From the NCBI RefSeq assembly GCF_001676615.1, contig NZ_LYXZ01000014.1, positions 62,001-126,000 of the forward strand: DNA of 64,000 nt. The letters run 5' to 3'. The translations under genes were made by a program, and so were the position numbers. Shown here piece by piece: positions 24,925 through 31,714 of the stretch (positions are counted from its first letter, which is position 1; every line of letters starts with the position of its first letter). The notes under the pieces are model-generated. The model did no database searches, was not told the DNA's origin, and saw only the letters and a list, made by a program, of their open reading frames with translations. Source of the DNA: Labrys sp. WJW (GTDB lineage: Bacteria > Pseudomonadota > Alphaproteobacteria > Rhizobiales > Labraceae).

Positions 24925-25172
24925 TCTGTCCCCACCTCAATTAAATCGGCCGCATCAAGCCATTGCTGCCACACGCGTTCAACGGCAAGTTTTGCAGCGC
25001 CGAGCGAGTCCGCTTCACCGTCGCCGGCCGTAACTCTTCTCATGTGAACGGCGCGATTGGCATCATAATAGAACGTGCCGTCATCGCGCTGGCCGGCAAT
25101 GCCCACGACAAGTTCGCCCTGGTAGGCAAACCAGATGTCGTCCTGCTGTTTCCATCGCAAGCCCAAGGTCAC
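24921..25172 (-). CDS. Phage hypothetical protein
   Basis: About 83 aa. GTG at 25172 overlaps the upstream stop as GTGA; a TTG at 25184 is a less likely alternative. Sequence VTLGLRWKQQDDIWFAYQ, GIAGQRDDGTFYYDANRAVHM and a C-terminal helix AAKLAVERVWQQWLDAADLI. This beta-hairpin plus helix layout is common in small phage proteins but not assigned. Confidence 0.45.
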   Translation of the reverse strand: MTLGLRWKQQDDIWFAYQGELVVGIAGQRDDGTFYYDANRAVHMRRVTAGDGEADSLGAAKLAVERVWQQWLDAADLIEVGTE

Positions 25173-25690
25173 GCCCTCCCGCAATAGCCTTCGCGCACGG
25201 CGAAGTTGTACAATTCAGCCTCAAGCGTGGGCAGGTCATCGGGGGAGGCATGGAACTCGGTGTTGCCGATATCCAGCAACCACCCACCATCCTTTTCCTT
25301 AACGATGTACAGCTTTGCCATGTACACGTTGCCCGCCAGCTTCATAGGGTAATAGGCTTCCCCTATGAAGGCCTCGACATCGTCGACCGCTTCCGCCGTC
25401 TGCTGAAACTCTTCGAATGAATAGACATCGGCGTTCGCCGTGTCGACGGCGGCAAGCACAGCCTGCCAATCGTCGCCGCTGTAGGCCTCAGCCTCGCCTA
25501 CCATGACGGAAAAGCGGGGAAGGTCGGGGATATCGCGCTTTTCAGGTTGGACATGATCGACGAATACCGTGGCGAGGCCAGCGGCCCAGCTGGGGCACAT
25601 GTCATTATGCCAGGACTGGTCAACCCAATGGGCCGGAATTGCGGGCAGAGTGGCCGGGTCGAAGTCGGGGAATTCGGTGCGGTAGGACAT
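25169..25690 (-). CDS. Phage hypothetical protein
   Basis: 173 aa from MSYRTEFPDFDPATLPAIPAHWVDQSWHND, a good start 8 bp after the previous stop. Contains AAVDTANADVYSFEEFQQTAEA and PTLEAELYNFAVREGY. Acidic, no membrane segments. No domain recognised. Second gene of the operon led by the 59-aa gene under an ACTATAC operator. Confidence 0.45.
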   Translation of the reverse strand: MSYRTEFPDFDPATLPAIPAHWVDQSWHNDMCPSWAAGLATVFVDHVQPEKRDIPDLPRFSVMVGEAEAYSGDDWQAVLAAVDTANADVYSFEEFQQTAEAVDDVEAFIGEAYYPMKLAGNVYMAKLYIVKEKDGGWLLDIGNTEFHASPDDLPTLEAELYNFAVREGYCGRA

Positions 25691-25698
25691 GGCGGGCC

Positions 25699-25878
25699 TC
25701 AGTCGAGGAAGGACAAAACAAGCTGATAGTCGGCGGGGTTCGCGTGGCGCTTCCAGCCACGGCGGTCGGCCTCGACGAGGCGACGGCAAGCCGCGAGCAC
25801 CACGGTTTCGCCGGCATCCTTCGCGGCTTCGAGAACTTGCCAGACGATGCGCATGCGGGGCGTGGTGTAGATGGACAT
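25699..25878 (-). CDS. Small phage protein, first gene of ACTATAC-regulated operon
   Basis: 59 aa from MSIYTTPRMRIVWQVLEAAKDAGETVVLAACRR. The internal ATG is preferred because ACGGAG precedes it and an earlier start would include the operator. Helical, basic; may be a small DNA-binding or regulatory protein. A five-base-run leader CATCGAAACGGAG is shared with the 26,786-27,007 gene. Confidence 0.5.
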   Translation of the reverse strand: MSIYTTPRMRIVWQVLEAAKDAGETVVLAACRRLVEADRRGWKRHANPADYQLVLSFLD

Positions 25879-25905
25879 TGGCTTGCTCCGTTTCGATGAT
25901 TGGAT

Positions 25906-25924
25906 ACTATACGTAATGTATAGT
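25906..25924 (-). promoter_or_regulatory. ACTATAC-family operator/promoter 2
   Basis: Palindrome ACTATAC-N5-GTATAGT inside a promoter: minus-strand TTGACG, 15-bp spacer, TATAGT. A leader CATCGAAACGGAG follows before the ATG at 25878. The operator covers the spacer and -10, so a bound protein would block RNA polymerase. Confidence 0.75.
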
Positions 25925-26076
25925 TCCGTCAAGCCTAACACGCTGATTTAGATCAGATTTTTCGTAGGCGATAAAATCGGTGCCATGTCTGCGCGGTGAA
26001 ATTTTCCGACTTATGGACCTTCTCATGAGCGCGGCGCCTTCCTAATTGGGAAGCCCTAGCAATGGAGGTGCATCAA

Positions 26077-26316
26077 ATGGGAAAGCCGAGAGAGCCAGAC
26101 CTGTACGAAATCGCCACACAGATAGCCGTCGATGCCGGGGCTATCGAACGGGACGACGAGCGGGACGGACGGACTATTGACAATTTCGACGACGAGGCAG
26201 CCGAAGAGGCCCGCAAAGTCGGTGCGCAAATGGTCGATGACGGGGAGGTCGATTGCACGCATGAAGAAATGCGGCGGGCGATAGACGACGTGATCGCGGA
26301 CGCGGCATCCGAATAG
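26077..26316 (+). CDS. Small acidic phage protein
   Basis: 79 aa from MGKPREPDLYEIATQIAVD; GGAGG lies 8 bp upstream of ATG at 26077. Acidic and helical, with AEEARKVGAQMVDDG and EEMRRAIDDVIAD. No domain recognised. It is the lone rightward gene between the two leftward operons and has no clear promoter, so it may be read from inside the small-gene region. Confidence 0.45.
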   Translation: MGKPREPDLYEIATQIAVDAGAIERDDERDGRTIDNFDDEAAEEARKVGAQMVDDGEVDCTHEEMRRAIDDVIADAASE

Positions 26317-26331
26317 CCGCTCCGGCCGGGC

Positions 26332-26550
26332 TCACCCCTCGTCGTCGTCGCCTAGGTCGATGGCCTCACCAGGGCGGGGAGGGGTAGGGCACAAGCGCGC
26401 CTCGATTTCACGGAACGCGCGCCAGAGTTCGCCGCGCCACGGCTTTGTTGCCGCCAAGGCATCGGCATGCGCGATGCCCTCCGCGTGAAACCCTGTCGTC
26501 AACAGGGCGCGGAAGGCTTCGCATAGGTCGGGGTTGCTGGCGCGGGGCAT
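26332..26550 (-). CDS. Small phage protein
   Basis: 72 aa from MPRASNPDLCEAFRALLTTG at 26550, overlapping the preceding stop by one base (TGATG). Helical, with HADALAATKPWRGELWRAFREI, and an acidic C-terminus (GEAIDLGDDDEG). Last gene of a three-gene operon under ACTATAC operator 3. Function unknown. Confidence 0.45.
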   Translation of the reverse strand: MPRASNPDLCEAFRALLTTGFHAEGIAHADALAATKPWRGELWRAFREIEARLCPTPPRPGEAIDLGDDDEG

Positions 26551-26780
26551 CAGGCCTGTTTCTCGCGTTCGGCATAGAGTGCGCAATCTTTGCCGTCATC
26601 AGGCCCCGGTTGCCACCGGGATGGTGGCCATCTGTACCATGCCTTGTGCGCAACGGCCGGTAACGTCGGCTCGGGCGGGTCGGGCGCAAGGCATGGATAC
26701 GACAAACCTCGACGGGGGCTGATACGCCCCAGCTTGTCGGGCTTGACGTCGAGGTATTTGCAGGTGCGGCAGGTGGGCAT
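26550..26780 (-). CDS. Small Cys-rich phage protein
   Basis: 76 aa from MPTCRTCKYLDVKPDKLGR with a CxxC pair near the N-terminus and two later Cys (SYPCLAPDP, KDCALYAERE). A single zinc ribbon-like site is plausible. Small proteins of this kind are frequent in phage early operons; function unknown. Start selected because the upstream in-frame codon overlaps the neighbour. Confidence 0.45.
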   Translation of the reverse strand: MPTCRTCKYLDVKPDKLGRISPRRGLSYPCLAPDPPEPTLPAVAHKAWYRWPPSRWQPGPDDGKDCALYAEREKQA

Positions 26781-26785
26781 GGGTC

Positions 26786-27007
26786 TCACCACAAGTACTT
26801 TTTGTCGCTGTTTGTGAACGTAACTAGACGCGCCCTGAAATCCTCAAAGCCCTCATGGTAAGCCTTCTCGGCAGCCTTCTGCATGCGGAGTTCTAGCTCG
26901 GAGGCCAAATCTTCGATGCTAAGGCCCCTCAACTCATCGGCATCCGGCACCCATCCGACTGCGAATTCATCACCATCCTTCTTCTTGATTTTCACATCTT
27001 TGGCCAT
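26786..27007 (-). CDS. Small phage protein, first gene of ACTATAC operon 3
   Basis: 73 aa, MAKDVKIKKKDGDEFAVGWVP with a helix DLASELELRMQKAAEKAYHEGFEDF and basic N-terminus. Under operator 3 with leader CATCGAAACGGAG, almost the same leader as the 25,878 gene. No family recognised; may be DNA-binding. Confidence 0.5.
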   Translation of the reverse strand: MAKDVKIKKKDGDEFAVGWVPDADELRGLSIEDLASELELRMQKAAEKAYHEGFEDFRARLVTFTNSDKKYLW

Positions 27008-27034
27008 TTCTGAGCCCTCCGTTTCGATGGCTTA

Positions 27035-27053
27035 ACTATACGCTACGTATAGT
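27035..27053 (-). promoter_or_regulatory. ACTATAC-family operator/promoter 3
   Basis: ACTATACG-N3-CGTATAGT palindrome overlapping a promoter: minus-strand TTGACG, 16-bp spacer, TATAGT, then the shared leader CATCGAAACGGAG before ATG at 27007. Adjacent on the right to a TTTGCA-type operator facing the rightward clamp operon. Confidence 0.75.
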
Positions 27054-27069
27054 CCACGTCAAGCGAGAA

Positions 27070-27093
27070 TTTGCATATTGCAAACATGTTTGC
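27070..27093 (+). promoter_or_regulatory. TTTGCA-family operator B2 before the clamp operon
   Basis: Two overlapping palindromes: TTTGCATATTGCAAA and GCAAACATGTTTGC. They lie 56 bp upstream of the first gene of the rightward clamp operon and are likely its operator. The same motif recurs upstream of at least four other prophage genes. Confidence 0.7.
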
Positions 27094-27148
27094 AAAACAG
27101 TAACGTCTTTGCAGCCTGGCAAACGCCCGGCGTAGCGGAGATTCGAAG

Positions 27149-27487
27149 ATGGAAGAGAAAGAGAAACGCGGGGCGCGGGCCTACGCTCTGGCCTGCAGGG
27201 ATCTGGAACAAAAGATCCTGCAAGTCTTCACCGACCACGCCAACGCAATCCGGACCGCCGTTCATCCCGACCACGAAGAACACACGGTCGAACTGGTCAT
27301 CACGGGTGGGGTGCGTGCCATGTTCTGCGCTGCCTATCACACACTGGCTTGTGTGTCGTTTGGCGAAGATGCGCAGCGCCGCGCGGAAATCCGGCAATTC
27401 TTTTACGAAGCGCTGGCCGATATCGAGGCGTCCCGAAAGCTCCCGCCCGTTTACGACCCCTCGAATGTGCCCGAGGTGGTGCAATGA
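27149..27487 (+). CDS. Phage hypothetical protein upstream of sliding clamp
   Basis: 112 aa, MEEKEKRGARAYALACRDLEQKI, helical with HPDHEEHTVELVITGGVRAMFCAAYHTLACVSF. It overlaps the clamp gene by 4 bp (ATGA), implying coupled expression and perhaps a partner or regulator of the clamp. GGAG precedes the ATG. No domain recognised. Confidence 0.5.
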   Translation: MEEKEKRGARAYALACRDLEQKILQVFTDHANAIRTAVHPDHEEHTVELVITGGVRAMFCAAYHTLACVSFGEDAQRRAEIRQFFYEALADIEASRKLPPVYDPSNVPEVVQ

Positions 27488-28695
27488 ACGCCCTCGTCTC
27501 ACGCCGGGCGCTGATTGCAGCCCTTAAGCTGGCGCTGCCGGGTGTCGACAAGTTGGGCGCGCTGCCGTTCCGCTATGTCTGGCTCGAGGTGATAGAAAAT
27601 CACCTGCGGGTGCGCACGTACAATGCCGAGATCGCTATTGACGTGACAGTTCGCGCGGAAGGGCGCGGCGCGACGGAAGGATCTGTCTTCGTGCCGATGT
27701 CGCGCTTGCTGCGCGTCCTGTCCGCCATGGAAGACGATGAAATCCACCTCGTCGCGATCTCCGGCCGCCTTGTTCTAGGGGGCAGGCGGCAGCGCATGCA
27801 GATGCTGGGCTTGGCTGAGAAAATCGGCGATGTCATGCCCGAGTCCGGCCCGCCGCCGCTTTTCTCACTCCCGCTTGCCGAGGGGCAGTTGCACGGCATC
27901 ATTCGGCCCGTCTATCACGCTGCCAGCTATGAAGAGACGCGGTACTATCTGAACGGCGTCTGTCTGCAGAACGATAGCGACGGCAAATTGCAGTTGCTGC
28001 GGACGATAGCCACCAATGGTCATATGCTGGAAAGCCGCGCGACGGGCGTCCTCCAGCAGCTGCCGAACCTGTCCGTCATCATCCCGCATGTGGCCGTCAA
28101 GGCGATCCTGCAAACCTCGCCAGACGTCGAGGCCCGGCTCGAACTGTTCGGCGACGAGAAGCGCCCATATCATATTGGCCGGTATGTCGGCGATAACTTC
28201 GAAATCCGGTTCAAGTTGATCGACGGCACCTATCCCGACTGGCGGCGCGTTGTGCCGGATGTCGCCGGCGGCGCGTTTGTGGACGTGTCCGCCCTCGAAT
28301 TGCGCAGGGCGCTGCGTTTCGTCCGTTCTTCGATAGGTGGCAGTTTCAGGTGCACTTGCCTGTTGCCGATCAGCGATAGCGAGATCGGACTCCGTTACAT
28401 CGAGGACGGTGGCGACTACATCACCACGGCCCGCATCCCCGGCACCTCAACACCAGATCTCAAGGACAAGCCTTTCGTGCCTGTGGGCCTCAATGCCGAG
28501 TATCTGGCCACCCTCGTCGAAACGGCAGTGGGAACCCTCCGCATAAAGCAGTCCAGCACGGACTTGGGGCCTATCGTCCTACAGCATGAAGGCATCCCCT
28601 ATGCCGTCACGCTGATGATGCCGATGCGCATGGACGACAAGTTGCGCAATTTGAAGGAGCCCGAGGTTCCGGCCGAGGCCACCGCCGATGCCTGA
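27484..28695 (+). CDS. Phage-encoded DNA polymerase III beta-like sliding clamp
   Basis: 403 aa from MNALVSRRALIAALKLALPGVDKL. The chain resembles DnaN throughout: three tandem clamp-like domains, RYYLNGVCLQ and LLRTIATNGHMLESRATG matching the conserved YLNGVLLE and ATDGHRLA-type motifs, and a C-terminal LMMPMRMDDK, corresponding to the MPMR end of E. coli beta. Length fits (366 aa in E. coli). The clamp tethers polymerase to DNA. Phages with their own beta clamp are uncommon; it may take over host Pol III. It overlaps the preceding gene by 4 bp. Confidence 0.8.
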   Translation: MNALVSRRALIAALKLALPGVDKLGALPFRYVWLEVIENHLRVRTYNAEIAIDVTVRAEGRGATEGSVFVPMSRLLRVLSAMEDDEIHLVAISGRLVLGGRRQRMQMLGLAEKIGDVMPESGPPPLFSLPLAEGQLHGIIRPVYHAASYEETRYYLNGVCLQNDSDGKLQLLRTIATNGHMLESRATGVLQQLPNLSVIIPHVAVKAILQTSPDVEARLELFGDEKRPYHIGRYVGDNFEIRFKLIDGTYPDWRRVVPDVAGGAFVDVSALELRRALRFVRSSIGGSFRCTCLLPISDSEIGLRYIEDGGDYITTARIPGTSTPDLKDKPFVPVGLNAEYLATLVETAVGTLRIKQSSTDLGPIVLQHEGIPYAVTLMMPMRMDDKLRNLKEPEVPAEATADA

Positions 28696-28903
28696 AAACA
28701 ACCTGACGGGCTGCCGGTCACAAATCTGCCCGCGCCGCAAGGAATGCCTGCGCAACCCGGCCGCGCCGAATGCAGGCGAACACCACACCTTTTTCAGGCT
28801 GGGGGTGCCTATGGCGCCCTCCGAAACCGAGGACTGCGAACTCTTCGTGCTGAGTTCGCTTGGCCATCTGGCCGGAGAGGGCAAATACAATGGCAGGCGA
28901 TAA
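28688..28903 (+). CDS. Small Cys-containing phage protein
   Basis: 71 aa, MPENNLTGCRSQICPRRKECLRNPAAPNAGEHH; three closely spaced Cys and a later EDCELF. Could bind zinc. It overlaps the clamp stop by 8 bp. No known family. Confidence 0.45.
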   Translation: MPENNLTGCRSQICPRRKECLRNPAAPNAGEHHTFFRLGVPMAPSETEDCELFVLSSLGHLAGEGKYNGRR

Positions 28904-29120
28904 TTTGCTTGAGATCGACGAGGTGACGGTCGAGGGCTGCACGTGTGGCCGGGTGCACGTCATGCTGTTTGCCGGCGGTCGCGTTGTTGCGCGCATGACG
29001 AACAGCCCGCAAGGCACTGTTGAGGTCGCCACCAGCATGGTGCGCGCCGCGCACACCGCCCGCCGTTTCGAGGCGACCGACGTTCCCGACACCATCGGCA
29101 CACCAGTGGGGCGGGCATGA
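28890..29120 (+). CDS. Small phage protein
   Basis: 76 aa from MAGDNLLEIDEVTVEGCTCGRVHVMLFAGG at 28890, the more plausible of two in-frame starts. A CTCG turn and beta-strands are followed by EVATSMVRAAHTARRF helix. Overlaps the previous gene by 14 bp. Function unknown. Confidence 0.45.
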   Translation: MAGDNLLEIDEVTVEGCTCGRVHVMLFAGGRVVARMTNSPQGTVEVATSMVRAAHTARRFEATDVPDTIGTPVGRA

Positions 29121-29413
29121 GCACAGAAACATGGCGCGCTGGCAAGCCGGTGCTGCGCCTCACGCCTCGGCAGTTCCTGGACCTGCCGGAATACAGCACC
29201 ACCTTTCCGACCGGAACAACACCGGGCAAGCGGTGGCGCCGCCTCGACGGGGCCTATGACACAGTTTTCATCCGCAAGGGCGGTAAGCCCAAGTGGATGA
29301 TTGGGGAATACGACCCGAACGATGACGGCAAAGGCCCGCGCATCAAAATCAACTGGTACCGGCCTGTCATTGTAGTGCGGGCTGGCGCGGTGATCCTCGA
29401 TGACGCCGCTTGA
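29117..29413 (+). CDS. Small phage protein
   Basis: 98 aa, MSTETWRAGKPVLRLTPRQFLDLPEYSTTFPTGTTPG, beta-rich with KPKWMIGEYDPNDDGKGPRIKINWY. 4-bp overlap with the preceding gene and 14-bp overlap with the next. No domain recognised. Confidence 0.45.
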   Translation: MSTETWRAGKPVLRLTPRQFLDLPEYSTTFPTGTTPGKRWRRLDGAYDTVFIRKGGKPKWMIGEYDPNDDGKGPRIKINWYRPVIVVRAGAVILDDAA

Positions 29414-29876
29414 TGTCGTACGTGAGGCCGCGGCCACCTATAAGGTCCCGGCGCATCAGTTGATGGGCGGGCGCTACCAGGGCAGGTATTCCACCGCCAG
29501 GCTTTATGCCGTCCGCCAGCTGCGCAAGGCCTTCCCCCGCCTCAAACATGCCGAGGTGGCCGAACTGGTTGGGGTGGGGGCGCGCAGAATTTCGGCGATG
29601 GCCAATTCTAAGCGGATCATCATTCCGCCCAACAACGTCGACCCTATGGAAGTCATCAAGCAGGTTGCGGCCGAACACGGAATCGCGCCGGCCGATATCC
29701 TCAAGCCCGGCCGGTTCAAGCACCTGGTCGCCGCCAGATATGACGCAATCCGCCTCGTCCACGCCATGCGGCCGGACTTGCCGTATCTGGAATTGGCCAG
29801 GATCTTCAAGCGCGACGGCAGCACGATACGCTACGCGCTATCCAGGCCGGCAGCCGATACGGGCGCACCGAACTAA
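29400..29876 (+). CDS. Protein with two tandem DnaA domain IV-like modules
   Basis: 158 aa made of two similar halves: residues ~4-66 (VVREAAATYKVPAHQLM...AEVAELVGVGARRI) and ~83-147 (VIKQVAAEHGIAPADIL...YLELARIFKRDGSTIRYAL). Each resembles the DnaA/ HTH domain IV that binds DnaA boxes; the second half ends RDGSTIRYAL, close to the RDHSTVxxA signature of domain IV. No ATPase domain is present. As DnaA domain IV reads DNA at origins, this protein could recognise the GTAACG array or DnaA boxes on host DNA. Last gene of the clamp operon. Confidence 0.7.
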   Translation: MTPLDVVREAAATYKVPAHQLMGGRYQGRYSTARLYAVRQLRKAFPRLKHAEVAELVGVGARRISAMANSKRIIIPPNNVDPMEVIKQVAAEHGIAPADILKPGRFKHLVAARYDAIRLVHAMRPDLPYLELARIFKRDGSTIRYALSRPAADTGAPN

Positions 29877-29931
29877 GTCCCTGAAAAAGATCATGAAAAT
29901 GCAAAAATTCCGCAGGTCAAGGCTTGCGGAA

Positions 29932-29949
29932 ATGCACTCTTTAGTGCAT
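29932..29949. promoter_or_regulatory. ATGCACT/AGTGCAT inverted repeat (site 2)
   Basis: Perfect 7-bp inverted repeat around CTTT; downstream sequence CTTTAGTGCATATT resembles CTTTAGTGCACATT at 21.13 kb. It lies downstream of the DnaA-like gene and upstream of small membrane peptide genes. May be an operator or a promoter control for the latter. Confidence 0.4.
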
Positions 29950-29966
29950 ATTATTCAAGCGCTGAG

Positions 29967-29987
29967 GGGGCGGGATGGTCCCGCCCC
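29967..29987 (+). other. Strong hairpin before the small membrane peptide gene
   Basis: GGGGCGGGA/TCCCGCCCC, a perfect 9-bp stem with TGG loop, ends 5 bp before the GGAGG of the 26-aa membrane peptide. It has no T-run, so it may control translation or protect RNA rather than terminate. Confidence 0.45.
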
Positions 29988-30006
29988 GCGCTGGAGGTAA
30001 GAGGGA

Positions 30007-30087
30007 ATGAAGCTGCAATACTTCGCCCTTGCCCTTCAGGTGACAGTGGCGATCATGCTCCTAGTGAGCCTGATCCACCACTGGTAA
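30007..30087 (+). CDS. 26-aa single-pass membrane peptide
   Basis: ATG with GGAGG 9 bp upstream. Sequence MKLQYFALALQVTVAIMLLV followed by SLIHHW: one hydrophobic span and a short polar C-terminus. Too small for a holin of known type; comparable small peptides in phage early regions often regulate membrane enzymes or toxins. Function unknown. A second hairpin (GCCCGCCC/GGGCGGGC, 30094-30125) follows. Confidence 0.55.
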   Translation: MKLQYFALALQVTVAIMLLVSLIHHW

Positions 30088-30149
30088 ACTGAAGCCCGCC
30101 CGTCCCGGCTGCACCCGGGGCGGGCACCTCCAAACATAAGGTGGAAGGC

Positions 30150-30392
30150 ATGCGAGGGCAAGATTTCCTGCGGTGGATGGACGTGGTAGGCGCGCGCTTT
30201 GCTGGCGACGTCGCCGAGCGCCTCGGCACGGGTAGGAACATAGCCCAACGATGGCTTGCACTGGCGAAGGCGGGGGAGGACGTGCCGGTCCAGCATTCAT
30301 ATGCGCTGGCAATGTCCGCCCTCGCCAGCGGCCTGAAACCATGGGGCTCGAGCCCCGATGCGAAAGGAGCCGGAAATGACAATGCGGAGTAA
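30150..30392 (+). CDS. Small phage HTH-like protein
   Basis: 80 aa from MRGQDFLRWMDVVGARFAGD at 30150 with a GGTGGA upstream. The central DVAERLGTGRNIAQRWLALAKAGEDVPVQHSYALAMSALASGL matches the small HTH proteins of phages that pair an HTH with PVP and a short helix. Likely a DNA-binding regulator. It overlaps the downstream membrane peptide by 17 bp. Confidence 0.55.
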   Translation: MRGQDFLRWMDVVGARFAGDVAERLGTGRNIAQRWLALAKAGEDVPVQHSYALAMSALASGLKPWGSSPDAKGAGNDNAE

Positions 30393-30468
30393 CAAACTAG
30401 CGTGGGCGTCGATCGCCGTGTCTGTCGTGATTATCGGCCTGTTGGCCGTCCAGTACCTGCACGGCTGA
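30376..30468 (+). CDS. 30-aa single-pass membrane peptide
   Basis: ATG preceded by AAAGGAG. MTMRSNKLAWASIAVSVVII then GLLAVQYLHG: basic N-terminus plus one membrane helix. A second tiny membrane peptide in the same stretch as the 26-aa one, separated by the HTH gene. Ends 21 bp before a strong terminator. Confidence 0.55.
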   Translation: MTMRSNKLAWASIAVSVVIIGLLAVQYLHG

Positions 30469-30488
30469 GATCTGACGCCGTAGAATCG

Positions 30489-30529
30489 GAAGCCCCGCCG
30501 CGTCCATGACACGCGGCGGGGCTTCTTTA
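30489..30529 (+). terminator. Terminator ending the clamp operon
   Basis: GAAGCCCCGCCGCGT pairs with ACGCGGCGGGGCTTC (15 bp), loop CCATGAC, followed by TTTAT. Marks the right end of the rightward small-gene region and the left boundary of the structured RNA locus. Confidence 0.85.
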
Positions 30530-30539
30530 TGTGGGCCGG

Positions 30540-31712
30540 ATTGGGTACCGGGGCAATTTCAAGCGCGAAGCGCTACAATCAACGTCGGTCCCCCGAACGT
30601 GCTCACCACATACGCCTATGAGGGGCAGAGCCTCAATTCTGCCGTAGGCCTCGCGGGTTCTGGCGCTCACCGCGTCTCACATTCAAACAGACTGGACCGC
30701 TCGCTTCCCACCCGGATTTTCACCGGCCTTAGCCTCGTCCGTCCGCTGCCTGAAAACTCGCCAGCGGGGCCGGGTCTCTAGCAACGCAGTGATCAGCTGC
30801 GCCCCATACTCCCGGCCCCTTCTCTGCTAGGCGTGCCGTTGCCCCTTCGGGCGAATGCTGCACGGACGACACCCGCAAGTGCCATTCTTGGCGGCCGTGC
30901 CCGCCACCTGCCGTCTGTTCGGCTCTTCGGGCATCCCGGCAGGTGGATGCTCCGTCAGCCCCTGCGCAGCGAGAAGGGTCCCACGCAGGCTCGGAAATTC
31001 CTGCCTCGGCTCGGCCCCGGCCTAACGGGGCTGTTCCACTTAAGGACTGCGATCCCCTTTTCCTTTCGGCGGGGCGAGGTAAAGCCGCCATTGCTGGCGT
31101 TCGGCGCACTTCGTGCCCTCTTGGGCGAAACCGGGTGAAGGGAAACAGCCGCGTGTGCTCCGGCCTATCCCTTCACTGCCCGTCTCTGACTCGCCAGCTT
31201 GGCCCGGGCCACGGGCCGGGGGCGGTGCTACGGAACAACGTTGCCCATTCGGGCGAATATCGGGCGAGGGGAATGACCGTCGTCTCTCCCCTCGCTCTTG
31301 CCGGTGTGGGCTTTAGCGCCGGCCGCGCGCAAAATGACCGATCCCACTTCTACCAAGTCACGCATCCCGGCTTAGACTTGGAATAGAGGCTGCTTAACGT
31401 CGTGGCCAAAGCCGTGACGCCGGGCTCTACTATTTCGCGGGGGTGCCTCTCGGGTAGTCACTCCCGGTCGGCTGAGAGGCTGACTAGGCCACTCCCCCCA
31501 TTCCGTTGCCCATTCGGGCGAAACCGACAGAGTTTTACGACATGCAGCCAATTGGTCGAATATTGCCTTTCGGCCGGTGAATTACCCGAGGCGCTTTTTA
31601 AGCCGCTCGCCCATCGGCCCGGTTCTCTCCGCTCCGAGATCTCGCTCTCGGCGGCAAAGGCGCTGCAGGAACCGGAAACCCCGCCCACCTTCTCGTATGC
31701 CCGCTAGGGCAA
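30540..31712 (-). ncRNA. Candidate large structured phage RNA (GOLLD/ROOL-like context)
   Basis: About 1.17 kb with no credible protein: ORFs on both strands are short, overlapping and low-complexity with no ribosome sites. The sequence is packed with long-range stems: CCACCTGCCG/CGGCAGGTGG (30904/30937, 10 bp), GTGAAGGGA/TCCCTTCAC (31135/31168), GCGAGGGG/CCCCTCGC (31264/31288), GCCTCTC/GAGAGGC (31445/31474), CCGAGA/TCTCGG (31634/31646). A 19-nt hairpin recurs four times. GNRA-like loops (GCCGAAAGGC) are present on the minus strand, matching the strand of the adjacent tRNA-Met directly upstream. GOLLD and ROOL RNAs of phages show this size, structure richness and tRNA neighbourhood. Exact ends are unknown; strand and class are inferred. 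Confidence 0.65.
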
Positions 31713-31714
31713 AT

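Noticed and set aside
30729..31386. Short overlapping ORFs in the 30.5-31.7 kb region
   Set aside because: All are low-complexity Arg/Ala/Gly translations of GC-rich stems in several frames, with no ribosome sites; the region is better explained as RNA.
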